This document shows positions 18,587 through 28,689 of a stretch of DNA of 64,000 nt, in pieces (positions within the stretch are counted from its first letter, which is position 1; each line of letters begins with the position of its first letter). The stretch covers positions 124,001-188,000 of the forward strand of contig NZ_OCMS01000001.1 in NCBI RefSeq assembly GCF_900215325.1, given 5' to 3'. The notes below the pieces were generated by a model. That model was not told where the DNA came from, ran no database searches, and saw only the letters and a list, made by a program, of their open reading frames with translations. The position numbers and the translations under genes were made by a program. The stretch is from Fibrobacter sp. UWB16. Lineage in GTDB: Bacteria > Fibrobacterota > Fibrobacteria > Fibrobacterales > Fibrobacteraceae.

Positions 18587-20248
18587 CTATTCGTCATTCT
18601 TTATACAGCGGACGGAGAGCTTTCTGTTCATTTCGATAGTGTTCAACCCAACATCGTCATCGGAAAATGTGATGTATAAATGATGAGCGTATTTAAAATA
18701 TTTCTTTAATGTAGAACTCCAAAAATTAGCGCTGAAGCCTTGGTTGTTGAGGGAATCGGCGGAGGATCCGCCGTAGCCCGCCGGAAGGGCTCTGAAGCCG
18801 TATGCATCCGTGCCGTTACCATTGCCAAACCAGTCAGTTGTAGATTTTAGCATTCGACCTGCGGTTGTTCTTGAACCGGTAACCTCGATAAGAGTTTCGA
18901 ACTCTGCATAGGAAGGTAGATGCCAGCCTTCAGGGCATACTCCGCGCACCGGGTATATCGGTGAGCAGTCGCTTAATTCAATACTTAAATCAATACAAGA
19001 CCTGATGTTTTCGCCCCAAATGCCATCGATGTCCATTGCGATGCTCCAATCGTATAAGCGTCCGTATTTTTCGCAGTTTTCGGAGGAACCACCGTAGCAA
19101 ATGCTATTTTTTGTTTCCAGATTGAGGTTTTCAGCCATCCAGGTTTGGCTTCCGATTTTCACGGTTTTGTAAGTCTGACCATCACGCTCGTCGGTAAGGG
19201 AGCCATAAGAACCAGAATAAGCAGACTCGGTTGCCGCGTCCAACTTGGTCGATTTTCCCTTGAGGCAGCGAACATAACGTCCCATCCCCTTATCGGTTAT
19301 AAAAAGATACGCCTTACCATTTATGCTGTTTGGCTCGTCCAATTTTAGGCAGAAAGAATTATTTTCGTCATTTTCCGTAGAAGTCCAAAAAAACGCAGAA
19401 CCGCTAAATAAGCCGTATGTTCCATCGACCCACCTAAATCCGCTGCCCGTAGCCGAAAATCCATAGTCGTCAGTTTCGCCGTCCAAGAGATTTTTGCTAG
19501 CGCGGTTCGATTCTTTGGACCCGCCGTCTACGGACGCAATCAGCGTTTCGAACTCAGCCATTGTCGGGAGATGCCAACCGGAGGGGCAGGCAATCGATGC
19601 GGATTTCCAAGTGTAGAGCACCCCACCAGATTTGCATCTATCCTTTTTGTCTTCGTAACAGAAACTATCTTCAGCCTCGTATTTGAGGTTCTCGGCCATC
19701 CATTCCTGTTCACCGATTTTTACGGTTTTGTATGTTTTGCCGTCACGGTCGTCGGTAAGCAAACCGTATTCACAGTTGTCGTCTTCGTCGCTAGATCTGC
19801 AAGCAGGCACTTGCAAATTTTTGCCGAAACTTGACTGAGCGTCAGATGAGCTGGAAGCATCGGCAGAACTGCTAAATTTTACAGCTTCGCTACAGGATGA
19901 CGATGATGATGTGACGCTGGACGAGGACTTCGCGGAACTGCTGGACTTCGCGCTGCTAGATGTCATGCCAGACTCCGTTCCGGCATCGCCGTTTTTCTTG
20001 GATGAACTACTTGACTTGCCCGTATTGATGGTTTCAAACCAATGGTCGCCATCGCATTCGTAGTCCGCTTTGAGGTCTTTCACATAGACCTTTTCGCCGA
20101 TGAAGTCATCGCCGCATTCGAACTTTTTAAGTTCGTCCATATCGGCCACTTCGCTAGGCAGCTCGGAAATTTTAGGTGAAGACGAACGATCATCGCCACA
20201 AGCGACGAACAAGACAAGAGAAGTGAGAATCCAAAATACATTTTTCAT
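18587..20248 (-). CDS. lipoprotein with two FISUMP domains
   Basis: A 553-residue secreted lipoprotein (LVLFVACGDD). Residues 75-145 are poly-Ser/Ala/Lys linker. Two copies of the Fibrobacter succinogenes major paralogous (FISUMP) domain follow, each starting with LTD-RDG-TYKTVKIG-Q-WMAENL and ending VRC-K (about 165-335 and 350-550); Cys pairs suggest disulfides. FISUMP domains are abundant surface modules of unknown function in this genus, so this gene is strong evidence for the organism. It is divergent from the TPR-transglutaminase gene. Confidence 0.93.
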   Translation of the reverse strand: MKNVFWILTSLVLFVACGDDRSSSPKISELPSEVADMDELKKFECGDDFIGEKVYVKDLKADYECDGDHWFETINTGKSSSSSKKNGDAGTESGMTSSSAKSSSSAKSSSSVTSSSSSCSEAVKFSSSADASSSSDAQSSFGKNLQVPACRSSDEDDNCEYGLLTDDRDGKTYKTVKIGEQEWMAENLKYEAEDSFCYEDKKDRCKSGGVLYTWKSASIACPSGWHLPTMAEFETLIASVDGGSKESNRASKNLLDGETDDYGFSATGSGFRWVDGTYGLFSGSAFFWTSTENDENNSFCLKLDEPNSINGKAYLFITDKGMGRYVRCLKGKSTKLDAATESAYSGSYGSLTDERDGQTYKTVKIGSQTWMAENLNLETKNSICYGGSSENCEKYGRLYDWSIAMDIDGIWGENIRSCIDLSIELSDCSPIYPVRGVCPEGWHLPSYAEFETLIEVTGSRTTAGRMLKSTTDWFGNGNGTDAYGFRALPAGYGGSSADSLNNQGFSANFWSSTLKKYFKYAHHLYITFSDDDVGLNTIEMNRKLSVRCIKNDE

Positions 20249-20444
20249 TTGTATTCAAAATAGAAAAAATCTTTGAACCCAATTTAAGCAACTCTTTGAA
20301 AATATTTTTTTTCATCCACGCATCGCTTTTGTAAACATTAGGAAAGGATAATCAGATTATTCTTGTTTGTATCGCAAGACACTACTTTAGGCGTATCCTA
20401 TTTTTCTAAAATTAGGGTGTTAAACAATTTATCCCGAGATTATT

Positions 20445-23400
20445 ATGCGTTATTCGTTTGTAAAAAAAGAGAATTTGCTTGCCCGCCTGACAGTGGCATT
20501 CGGGCTTTTTTTCCTGATTTCTTGCGCGGGTAACACCCCCGATGTAAACACCTCCCCCGCAACGGAAGTTTCGGGTTCCGCAGAAGATAATTCGTACAAC
20601 GAGGAATCCTCCGACATCGATTACTCTTCCGAAGAAACGGTTACGCCCAGGGCCACCGGCGGCACCATCGAAACGAGCGGTTATACGTTTACCGCGCCAG
20701 ACAACGGATGGACAATCATCGGTGGCGAAGACAACGCCCCCTACGAATTTTATAATCCGAAGACTGGACGCCGCGCCGTCCTCGTGGAAGTCACCCTCCC
20801 CGAAGGTGAACCGCTCCGCCTCATGGACCGCGCTCAAATCGAAATGCAGTCGTTCGAATCGAGCGGCAAGAAGGCAACACTCGCCGAAACTTACCCGGAA
20901 GAAGCTTTTGGCACCACCGGTGCATTCTTTGATGTGGCCGGCAAACGCTACGACACGCCCTACGAAGCCGTCGGTCTCGTGATTGGCGCCGGAAACCGCA
21001 CCTTCACGCTCACGCTTGCCGCAACGGACACGCAGCTCCCCGCAGGCGCCCTCAAGCAAGAATGGAAAGACTTCTTTGCAACGTTCAAGCTGAAAGACGT
21101 CGTGAAAGAAGAAGTCTCGGAACTTTCTGCCGAACGCATCATGCAGCACGCCAGCGCAGACCTCGGCTATTCCTGGAGCACAAGCGATACGCTTTGGCAC
21201 AACTGGACGGGTGTCGCCCGCCAGAACGAAGACCCGGACTTGGTGCTCAGCAACAAGAAAGAAGACATTTCGCTTTTTGTGTACGGAGCAATTGTCCCGG
21301 GCGACGAAGTCGGGCAACAAGATATGTTCAAGGTGCTCTTAAGCCGTCTTGGACTTTCCATGAACGAGGCTAGCTTTGAAGTCCAGCGAGTCAAGGTCGG
21401 CGACCGCTACGCCCAGGAATTCACGCTCACCCACGTCGTCAATAAATTTGACTTCTATTATACAGGTAGATATTTCTACGACAATGGACGCGGCATCTTG
21501 ATCGCCACCTGGACGCAGGGCATCAACAAGAAGAAATACGCATCCGTCATGAAGAACGCGATTAGCGGCCTCAAGGTCGGCGAAAAGCCCAAAATGGCAA
21601 GCGATGCAGAAGCCCAAAAGAAGCAGAACAAGTTCAACGCAGCTGTCATGAGCCAGGTCGGCATCCTCCGTTTGCTCGAAGACCAGCCGTTTGTCGCCCT
21701 CAGCTACTTTGAACGCGCCAACAAGATGGACCCGGAAGAACCACTATATTTAATTAACTGTGGTTTTGTGTACCAGATGAAGGAACTTTACGGTCCAGGC
21801 ATCAGCTATTTCACAAGCCAGATGGATCTTGTTCGCAAGAACGGCAAATTGCTCTCCATTCTCGGCGAAATGTACGAAGCTTTGTTCGACTACGGTCACG
21901 CCCGCGAATGCGCCGAAGCGGCCCTCCGCTACACCCCAAACAATCCGGAATACGTCATCAACTTGAGCGATGCCCTCTGGGGCTTGGGACAGCGCCACCA
22001 GTCCCTCATTGTGGTGCAGAGACTTTTCGATACGCAGCCGAGTTCCCGCCTTGGCGTTTACCTCGCAAAGACATACATGGGACTTGACCAGTACGCCGAA
22101 GCCGTCGATATCTTGTACGGCATTCGCGGTCGCTTTGGCATGAGCAAGGAACTTGGCGAAACGCTCATGGATGCCCTCATGTTCCTCGGACGCTACGAAG
22201 AAGCCCGCGCTATCAGCGACGAAACGCTCGCCAAGGCCAAGAATGATTATAAAGTATGGACGATGCACGGCAAGATTTTGTTCTACAGCCGCAATTACCG
22301 CGATGCCGAAAAGGCACTTACCAAGGCCCTCGCCCTCAAGCCGGATAACGAAGATGCCAAGAGTTTCCTCTCCGCCACGAAGGCTTACCTCGGCAAGGCA
22401 GACAACCGCACGCTCCAAAAGCCAATTACGCCCGTTGAAGAACGTGTCGCAGACTTGAAGACTCTCCTCCGCCCGCAAGCCAAGAAGACAGCCACGGAAG
22501 GTGACTTCCCTGCCGTAATCCATTACCAGAAGGAATCTCTCAAGGCAGAAAAGAACGCCAACTGGGTCCGTAGCGAAGAAATGCTCCTCGAAGTTCTGGA
22601 CCAGCGCGGTGCCGCCATTTATCGCGAATTCACGTTCGACTTCTTGCCGGGCTACGACCGCATTTTCTTGAACGCGCTCGAAGTTTACGACAGCAACTGG
22701 AAACTCAAGCAGAAGGCAACACTCAACGGAGCCTATATTACATACGCGACTGAAATTGGCGGTGGTAACGAAAGCCAGACCGCCCACTTCCCGCTTTCGG
22801 AACTTGCTCCAGGTGACTTTATCTACATGCAGTTCAGCCGCACGAATCTTGAAAACAAGGGCATGATTCCGTACACGAACTACGAAAGCAGCCGCGATGT
22901 GCCGGTCGGAGAATCCGTGTTCCGCATTTACGCTGACACGACTCGCTTCGTCACCGAAGAATACGGTCCGCTCGAAAAGACCGCCATCAAGGGCGGCATT
23001 GAATGGAAGATTGAAAACCCGGTCATTGTCCGCAAGGAACTTTATATGCCGGTGTACCGCGACTTCGGCGCAGGCCTCATGCTCACAGGTAAGCAGGAAT
23101 GGCGCGACGTTGGTGACGATTACCAGAACCTCATCAGCCACCAGTTCAAGAAGGCCGTTAAGGTTCGCGAACAAGCTTTTGAAGTACGCGGCAACAAGAT
23201 TGGCGATGAAGCCGTCAAGGCCATTATCAACTTTGTCCGTCAAGACATCCGCTACCGCGATGTGCGATTCGGCGGCCACAGCCTGATTCCGCAGACCGCA
23301 GAAGTGACTCTCAAGGAACACCGCGGCGACTGCAAGGACATGGCACTTTTGCTCAAGGACATGCTCGAAGCGATTGGCGTGAAGAGCTACCTCACGGCCA

Positions 23401-24254
23401 TCCACCTCACAGAAGAAGGTTTCTCGCACTTGCCGACCATCCAGCAGTTCAACCACATGATCCTCTACATCCCGAAGCAAGGGAAGATTAGCGAACGCTG
23501 GGTTGATGCGACCGACAAGACGGGCAACGATCGCCCGGTTCCGCTCGACATGGAAGGCAAAGTTGCCCTCGTAATTGACGGCGACCAGAGCCACGTGGTG
23601 ACAACGCCGATTCTCGAAGACAATCAGGAACACCAGATTGCTATTCAGCACGACTTGTTCATCGGCGCTAACGGCGAATGCGAATTCCGCGATTCCGTGC
23701 AGCTTCAGGGCAAGTTCGCCAGTGCCATCCGTAACAAGTTCTTTGGCCGCGACGTCAAGGATCAGGAAAAGCTCTTGGAACAGTTCCTCGCCGCAGGCGT
23801 GCCGGACGTGAGCATCGGCAACATCCGCATCCAGAATCTCGACCAGTTCAACAAGCCACTCATCATCGTGAACACGTATCTTTCCAAGGGTTACTTTGGT
23901 CAGGGCGGTTCCGAACTCAAGGGACGTTTCCCGAACGTCTGGGAACGTAGCCTCTTCAAGCTCCCGAAGGTTGCAAAGCGCCACCACCCCATCCGCATGC
24001 CGCACGAAACGCAGTTCAGCTTCAAGCTCAACATCAAGACGGCTAGTGGGCACTCGGTATCGCTCACCGAAGCAAAGCCGCTTAACCGCGCCCCGGATTA
24101 CGTGAGCTTCGAAAAGCAGCCGAAGTCCAAGACTTCTAGCGGCATCAAGTGGACCACGTTTGCTCTCTACGCCGATCCAAGCGAATACGACAAGATTCGC
24201 GAAGAATGGAACTACCTCTTGAGCGAAACGAGCCCGATGATTACGGTGAAATAG
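20445..24254 (+). CDS. TPR / DUF3857 / transglutaminase-core lipoprotein
   Basis: A 1269-residue exported lipoprotein (FFLISCAGN). After an acidic linker come a DUF-like domain (about 60-240) and a second (about 245-380), then TPR repeats (about 395-660: SYFERANKMDPEEPLYLINCG, ALRYTPNNPEYVINLSDAL, ALTKALALKPDNEDAKSFL). A DUF3857-like beta domain follows (about 700-880), then a transglutaminase/protease-like core with a complete triad: Cys963 (HRGDCKDMALLLKDML), His1004 (QFNHMILY) and Asp1021 (WVDATDK). The C-terminal 200 residues are beta-rich. Family members act at the cell surface; the substrate is unknown. The downstream phosphoesterase gene starts 8 bases after the stop. Confidence 0.88.
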   Translation: MRYSFVKKENLLARLTVAFGLFFLISCAGNTPDVNTSPATEVSGSAEDNSYNEESSDIDYSSEETVTPRATGGTIETSGYTFTAPDNGWTIIGGEDNAPYEFYNPKTGRRAVLVEVTLPEGEPLRLMDRAQIEMQSFESSGKKATLAETYPEEAFGTTGAFFDVAGKRYDTPYEAVGLVIGAGNRTFTLTLAATDTQLPAGALKQEWKDFFATFKLKDVVKEEVSELSAERIMQHASADLGYSWSTSDTLWHNWTGVARQNEDPDLVLSNKKEDISLFVYGAIVPGDEVGQQDMFKVLLSRLGLSMNEASFEVQRVKVGDRYAQEFTLTHVVNKFDFYYTGRYFYDNGRGILIATWTQGINKKKYASVMKNAISGLKVGEKPKMASDAEAQKKQNKFNAAVMSQVGILRLLEDQPFVALSYFERANKMDPEEPLYLINCGFVYQMKELYGPGISYFTSQMDLVRKNGKLLSILGEMYEALFDYGHARECAEAALRYTPNNPEYVINLSDALWGLGQRHQSLIVVQRLFDTQPSSRLGVYLAKTYMGLDQYAEAVDILYGIRGRFGMSKELGETLMDALMFLGRYEEARAISDETLAKAKNDYKVWTMHGKILFYSRNYRDAEKALTKALALKPDNEDAKSFLSATKAYLGKADNRTLQKPITPVEERVADLKTLLRPQAKKTATEGDFPAVIHYQKESLKAEKNANWVRSEEMLLEVLDQRGAAIYREFTFDFLPGYDRIFLNALEVYDSNWKLKQKATLNGAYITYATEIGGGNESQTAHFPLSELAPGDFIYMQFSRTNLENKGMIPYTNYESSRDVPVGESVFRIYADTTRFVTEEYGPLEKTAIKGGIEWKIENPVIVRKELYMPVYRDFGAGLMLTGKQEWRDVGDDYQNLISHQFKKAVKVREQAFEVRGNKIGDEAVKAIINFVRQDIRYRDVRFGGHSLIPQTAEVTLKEHRGDCKDMALLLKDMLEAIGVKSYLTAIHLTEEGFSHLPTIQQFNHMILYIPKQGKISERWVDATDKTGNDRPVPLDMEGKVALVIDGDQSHVVTTPILEDNQEHQIAIQHDLFIGANGECEFRDSVQLQGKFASAIRNKFFGRDVKDQEKLLEQFLAAGVPDVSIGNIRIQNLDQFNKPLIIVNTYLSKGYFGQGGSELKGRFPNVWERSLFKLPKVAKRHHPIRMPHETQFSFKLNIKTASGHSVSLTEAKPLNRAPDYVSFEKQPKSKTSSGIKWTTFALYADPSEYDKIREEWNYLLSETSPMITVK

Positions 24255-24262
24255 GAATAACA

Positions 24263-24913
24263 ATGCGCGCATTAATTCTTTCCGATATTCATGGTTCAGC
24301 CTTGGCAGCAAGGCAGGCACTCTCGTTCTTTGAAAAGTTCAACTGCGACAAGATTTTCTTGTTGGGCGATACGCTCTATCACGGTCCGCGAAACCCGCTC
24401 CCGGCAGGGCATGGTCCCATGCAAGTCGTCGAAGCGCTTGCGCCGTACAAAGACAGAATTGTCGCCGTTCGCGGCAACTGCGATGCCGATGTCGATTTGA
24501 TGATGCTCGACTTCCCTATCGAAAACGAATACAAGGTCGTTGAAGATTGCGGTTTCCACTTGTTCATGAGCCATGGGCACATCTTTATGCCGGAATGTTT
24601 CCCGAGAGATGCGCTAAACGCCATCGAATCTACGGGAGCGGCGCAATCCACGGCGCAGTCTCAAGCCGATGCTCCGCAAAAGCCGCAAATTGATGTGTAT
24701 CTGTACGGCCACACGCACATCTGGAAGCTCGAAAAGAACTTCCGCAATGTGCTTCTCGTGAATCCCGGCTCGACGAGCCTCCCGAAAGGCGGGAACCCGC
24801 CGACATTCGGGCTGTACGAAAGTACGCCCGCCAAAGATGGCGAGCCAGCCCACGCCAAGTTCAGCATCCACACGCTGGAAGATGGCAAGGAAATTAAGGC
24901 AGTGAGCATATAG
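24263..24913 (+). CDS. YfcE-type metallophosphoesterase
   Basis: A 216-residue calcineurin-like phosphoesterase. Metal-site blocks: LILSDIHGS, FLLGDTLYHGP, VRGNCDAD, FMSHGHIF, YGHTHI and NPGSTSLPKGG. Relatives hydrolyse phosphodiesters or cyclic nucleotides with Mn2+. The ATG at 24263 is chosen because it begins the domain and follows AGGAATAAC; the open frame extends upstream inside the preceding gene but is not coding there. A short Ala/Gln-rich insert (about residues 117-128) is unusual. Confidence 0.9.
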   Translation: MRALILSDIHGSALAARQALSFFEKFNCDKIFLLGDTLYHGPRNPLPAGHGPMQVVEALAPYKDRIVAVRGNCDADVDLMMLDFPIENEYKVVEDCGFHLFMSHGHIFMPECFPRDALNAIESTGAAQSTAQSQADAPQKPQIDVYLYGHTHIWKLEKNFRNVLLVNPGSTSLPKGGNPPTFGLYESTPAKDGEPAHAKFSIHTLEDGKEIKAVSI

Positions 24914-24924
24914 CTATACAAGAT

Positions 24925-25089
24925 GGCGACCCCGTCCCCATACGCGGATCATGACCACGTAAGAGCTAGTTGCATTCAAGGCGAGCGTCGCGACAGGCTG
25001 CTTGCAGACTGTCATGATTGAGCCGAAGATGCTGACGCAAAGCGTCAAAGCTCTAAGTGGTCAAAGAGAACTAGTCCGGGGTGACAAAG
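24925..25089. repeat. 165-bp structured repeat, copy B
   Basis: Same length as copy A at 5877-6041, and the two differ at seven positions. The changes cluster near the right end; the internal hairpins are unchanged. It lies directly after a gene end, as copy A does, and is followed at once by a small palindromic element. Confidence 0.87.
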
Positions 25090-25119
25090 GGGATGCCCGC
25101 TCGGAGGCGGGCATGACAA
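25090..25119 (+). repeat. palindromic element
   Basis: GATGCCCGC-TCGGAG-GCGGGCATGACA hairpin abutting the 165-bp repeat. Confidence 0.85.
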
Positions 25120-25151
25120 TCAACCTGCTATTTTTTTCTTACATTTGAGCC

Positions 25152-26399
25152 ATGGTTTTAAATGTAATTTGGCTCGTGTTTTTCTTCGGTGCATTTATCG
25201 CATGCATCGTCCAGTGGCTTGCTTTCGGCGATACCGGCATTTTTAACAAGGCTATTCTCGGCGCTTTCGACATGTCCAAAACGGCATTCGAAATCGCTCT
25301 TGGCCTCACGGGCATTTTGAGCTTGTGGCTCGGCATCCTTAAAATTGGGGAAAAAGCAGGCGCCGTCCAGATTTTGGCGAAAATTGTACAGCCGCTCTTC
25401 TCGAGACTCTTCCCTGAAATTCCAAAGGGCCATCCGGTCGTGGGCACCATGCTCATGAACATCAGCGCGAACATGCTCGGTCTCGACAATGCGGCAACCC
25501 CGATGGGCCTCAAGGCCATGAAACAGCTACAGGACTTAAACCCGAACGACGACAAGACCGTCGCGAGCGATTCGCAAATCATGTTCCTCGTCTTGAACGC
25601 GAGCGGACTTACGCTAATTCCTGTCAGCATAATGACTTACCGTGCACAGCTCGGCGCCGCAAACCCGAGTGACGTGTTCCTCCCGCTCCTGCTCTCGACA
25701 TTCTTCAGCACTATCGCAGGCATTTTCGCACTCAGCTTTTTCCAGAAAATCAAGCTCAAAGACCCAGTAACCGTGATGTGGCTTGGCGGCATTAGCGCCT
25801 GCGTTATCGCCGTGATGTTCTACTTTAGCCATCTCACCGCCGAAGCTCTCGGCACTACGAGCCTTTTCATTAGCGGTCTTGTGCTATTCGGAGTCATCGT
25901 TGCATTTCTCGGCCTCGCCTGCTACAAGAAAGTCCAGGCATACGAAGCATTCGTCGAAGGCGCCAAGGAAGGGTTCAACACCGCCGTGATGATCATCCCG
26001 AATCTTGTCGCGATTCTCGTGGGTGTCGCCGTGTTCCGCGCAAGCGGTGCAATGGACCTCGTGATGAACGGCATCTCGGCATTGCTCGGTCTTATCGGTG
26101 TCGGTAACGACGTTGTCCCCGCCCTCCCCACCGCCCTCATGAAGCCCCTTAGCGGTAGCGGTGCTCGCGGCATGATGATCGACGCCATGAAGAACCTTGG
26201 CCCGGACAGTTTTGCAGGTCGCCTCAGTTGCATGTTCCAGGGAGCAGCCGACACGACATTCTACATCATCGCCGTGTATTTCGGTTCCGTTGGCGTTAAA
26301 AAGACACGCCACGCCGTCACCTGCGCCCTCATTGCAGATGCAGTCGGAGTCATCGCCGCCATCATCATCGCCTACATATTCTTCCCACCGATTCACTAG
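25152..26399 (+). CDS. SpmA-SpmB-like fused membrane protein (nucleoside-recognition gate domains)
   Basis: A 415-residue protein with about ten membrane helices and two gate (nucleoside-recognition) domains in tandem: N-half TAFEIALGLTGILSLWLGILKIGEKAG ... LGLDNAATPMGLKAMK, as in SpmA; C-half EGAKEGFNTAVMIIPNLVAILVGVAVFR ... PLSGSGARGMMIDA ... QGAADTTFYIIAVYFG, as in SpmB. In Bacillus these two genes affect spore dehydration; fused homologues are common in non-sporing bacteria, with unknown substrate. TACATT ends 6 bases before the ATG with no ribosome site (leaderless candidate). Confidence 0.88.
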   Translation: MVLNVIWLVFFFGAFIACIVQWLAFGDTGIFNKAILGAFDMSKTAFEIALGLTGILSLWLGILKIGEKAGAVQILAKIVQPLFSRLFPEIPKGHPVVGTMLMNISANMLGLDNAATPMGLKAMKQLQDLNPNDDKTVASDSQIMFLVLNASGLTLIPVSIMTYRAQLGAANPSDVFLPLLLSTFFSTIAGIFALSFFQKIKLKDPVTVMWLGGISACVIAVMFYFSHLTAEALGTTSLFISGLVLFGVIVAFLGLACYKKVQAYEAFVEGAKEGFNTAVMIIPNLVAILVGVAVFRASGAMDLVMNGISALLGLIGVGNDVVPALPTALMKPLSGSGARGMMIDAMKNLGPDSFAGRLSCMFQGAADTTFYIIAVYFGSVGVKKTRHAVTCALIADAVGVIAAIIIAYIFFPPIH

Positions 26400-26539
26400 G
26401 CTGGGAGCAAGGCAAGTGTAGTTCTAAAATGGAATAAAAATATTGTGATATATTAAATATTTTTTAACCTTTCTAAAAATTTTTATTTACATTTAGAACA
26501 CTTAATTGGTGTATAATGTGTGGACTTTAAGGGGCGAAA

Positions 26540-28249
26540 ATGGACTACGTCATTTTCAGTAGTGTTTATAAAGATTTTAGGGATGCGATTTTAGATAATA
26601 TTCCTGATATGGCAGCGATGAGCAAACGAATCAGCGCGGCCATTCCTCCTATATGTAATATTTTAAACATAGGCTTTATCAAACTTAAACTCATTGCCCC
26701 AAGCTCCATCATTGCACGAAACGGTTTAAACGAAGAAAGAATTATTTACGAAGACCAAAGCGGGTACGAATCCATGCCCCTCATCCAGACCTACAGAACG
26801 GGTGAAAACGGCATGGCCACTATCGAAATACGAGCCAAGAAGGGCCGTAAGTTTACAAATCCCGAACTCCAGGCCGTAAAGCTCATTTGCGATGACATGT
26901 TCATCATTCTTGGCCGTTCACGCCTCATGAGCGCCGTCCACTATGCAAGCCAAACTGATACGATGACGGGTACCCCGAATACAGCTAAGCTCGTCCACCA
27001 CAGTATCGAACTCAAGGCTAAGAACAAGCTACACAATTTCGCCGGTCTATTCATCAACCTTAAAAACTACAAGTACATCAACCAGTCCAAGTCCCCTGCT
27101 GTGGGCGACATGGGCATTACCACCTTTACACATGTAGTCATGGCGATGTGCCGCGATGACGAAATGATCGCAAGACTCGGTGGCGACAACTTCTTTGTAC
27201 TTGTGAAAAAAGAAAACAGGGACATGTTCGTCAAGGCATTGTCTTCAATGAACGTAAATGTTCCCGTTCCACAAGGGCCGTCCATTCCGCTGACCATCCA
27301 GAGCCGCATCGGTGTTTACGATATCCAGCCCCAGGACTCCATGAACGAAATCATGCACTGCAGTTCTGTCGCGCTGAACGAAGCTAGACGCCACCCCGGA
27401 AACGATGTCGTTTACTTCACCCAAAAGATGCTCGAGGATGCCTACCACGAAAAAGAGATTTCTTCGCTTTTCCGCGAAGCGCTGAACCGCAAAGAGTTCA
27501 TTGTCTATTACCAGCCCAAAGTATCCGTCAAAGACCAAAAGCTTTGCGGCTGTGAAGCTCTTGTGCGCTGGAACCGCAATGGCGAGATTATTCCTCCTGG
27601 CGAATTTTTGCCCATTCTCGAAAAAGAAACTTCGATCTGCAAGCTCGACTTCTACGTTTTCCGCAAGGTTTGCGAAGACATCCGTTCCTGGTTAAATGCA
27701 GGCATTGAACCGGTCCGCGTTTCGTCCAATTTCTCTAGACACCATTTGAGCAACCCGCACCTGACGGAAGATATCCTCAACATCATGAAGGAGTTCAGGA
27801 TAGACAGCAAGTTCATTGAAATTGAGCTTACCGAAACATCGAACTTTGAAGACAAAGTTGCCATGCAGAAGTTCGTGAACGGGCTGCGCCAGCACGGCAT
27901 TTCTGTTTCTATTGACGACTTTGGTACAGGCTACTCCACATTTGCCGCCATCAAGGACTTGAACGTCAATGTCATCAAGCTTGACAAGTCGCTCCTTGAC
28001 CATATCGGCGACGAAACGCACCACGACGAAGTTGTCATCAAGAACATGGTCAACATGATCAACGAACTCAATCTTGAAGTCGTTGCCGAAGGCGTCGAAA
28101 ATACCAAGCAATTGGACTTTTTGCAGAACGCCAAATGCTCCATCATCCAGGGATTCATTTTCGATAAGCCCCTGACTAGAGAAGACTTTGAAAAGAGGCT
28201 TTCAAACAAAGCCGCTTATCAGAATCAACCTCTAGAAGACACTCACTAA
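26540..28249 (+). CDS. GGDEF-EAL protein, probable c-di-GMP phosphodiesterase
   Basis: A 569-residue cytosolic protein. The N-terminal 130 residues may be a GAF-like sensor. The GGDEF domain (about 135-300) has the degenerate signature GGDNF, so cyclase activity is doubtful. The EAL domain (about 315-555) keeps its catalytic set: CEALVRW, ELTET, SIDDFGTGYS, IKLDKSLL, VVAEGVEN, QGFIFDKPL. It should hydrolyse c-di-GMP, perhaps with GTP binding at the GGDEF site as regulator. Ribosome site AAGGGG at 26529-26534; a TATAAT box at 26512-26517. Confidence 0.92.
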   Translation: MDYVIFSSVYKDFRDAILDNIPDMAAMSKRISAAIPPICNILNIGFIKLKLIAPSSIIARNGLNEERIIYEDQSGYESMPLIQTYRTGENGMATIEIRAKKGRKFTNPELQAVKLICDDMFIILGRSRLMSAVHYASQTDTMTGTPNTAKLVHHSIELKAKNKLHNFAGLFINLKNYKYINQSKSPAVGDMGITTFTHVVMAMCRDDEMIARLGGDNFFVLVKKENRDMFVKALSSMNVNVPVPQGPSIPLTIQSRIGVYDIQPQDSMNEIMHCSSVALNEARRHPGNDVVYFTQKMLEDAYHEKEISSLFREALNRKEFIVYYQPKVSVKDQKLCGCEALVRWNRNGEIIPPGEFLPILEKETSICKLDFYVFRKVCEDIRSWLNAGIEPVRVSSNFSRHHLSNPHLTEDILNIMKEFRIDSKFIEIELTETSNFEDKVAMQKFVNGLRQHGISVSIDDFGTGYSTFAAIKDLNVNVIKLDKSLLDHIGDETHHDEVVIKNMVNMINELNLEVVAEGVENTKQLDFLQNAKCSIIQGFIFDKPLTREDFEKRLSNKAAYQNQPLEDTH

Positions 28250-28689
28250 AAGAACATCCAGACAGCCATCCATAAAACGATGAGCCCGAACTCGATTTCC
28301 TTTGAAATTCGAGCCATAAAGCTACACCCAAGAGCTATCTCGGCAATAGCGGCCAAGCGGATCCACGGCGCTTCTTCGCCCACTTGGTAAAGCGAAACAT
28401 TCCCGACAAGTTCTACCCAGAGCCAGAACGTCTGAGCAAGCACCATAAAGCGCCTGCGGTTTTCGCGAAGTCCCGTCGTAAATACACAGAACGTCAGAGC
28501 CACCATGCGGAAAGGATAATTTTCCAAAGTCGGTATGGCCAGGTTCCCCGCAAAAGCCGTGTAAAGGCAACTCGTCATGACAATCAAAAACATGACAAGC
28601 GTAATGCGGAGCATTCCCTTCATTTTCCAGAGAAACGCCACAAAGATCAGGCACAAGAGGCAAGCCACGGCATTTGCAAAGACGCTCAT
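28246..28689 (-). CDS. small polytopic membrane protein, function unknown
   Basis: A 147-residue protein with about five hydrophobic helices and few charges. No family recognised. Its ATG overlaps the end of the upstream NrfD-like gene by 4 bases (ATGA), so it is a coupled partner. Its own stop overlaps the convergent GGDEF-EAL gene by 4 bases. Confidence 0.65.
   Translation of the reverse strand: MSVFANAVACLLCLIFVAFLWKMKGMLRITLVMFLIVMTSCLYTAFAGNLAIPTLENYPFRMVALTFCVFTTGLRENRRRFMVLAQTFWLWVELVGNVSLYQVGEEAPWIRLAAIAEIALGCSFMARISKEIEFGLIVLWMAVWMFF

Noticed and set aside
21750-24320. An 856-codon open frame on the minus strand, antisense to the TPR-transglutaminase gene
   Set aside because: It is the mirror of a strongly biased plus-strand gene; its translation has no family features and no ribosome site, whereas the plus-strand frame has a lipobox, TPRs and a catalytic triad.
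25152-26399. Evidence of sporulation (SpmA/SpmB)
   Set aside because: Fused SpmAB-like proteins are widespread in non-sporing bacteria and no other sporulation gene is present.
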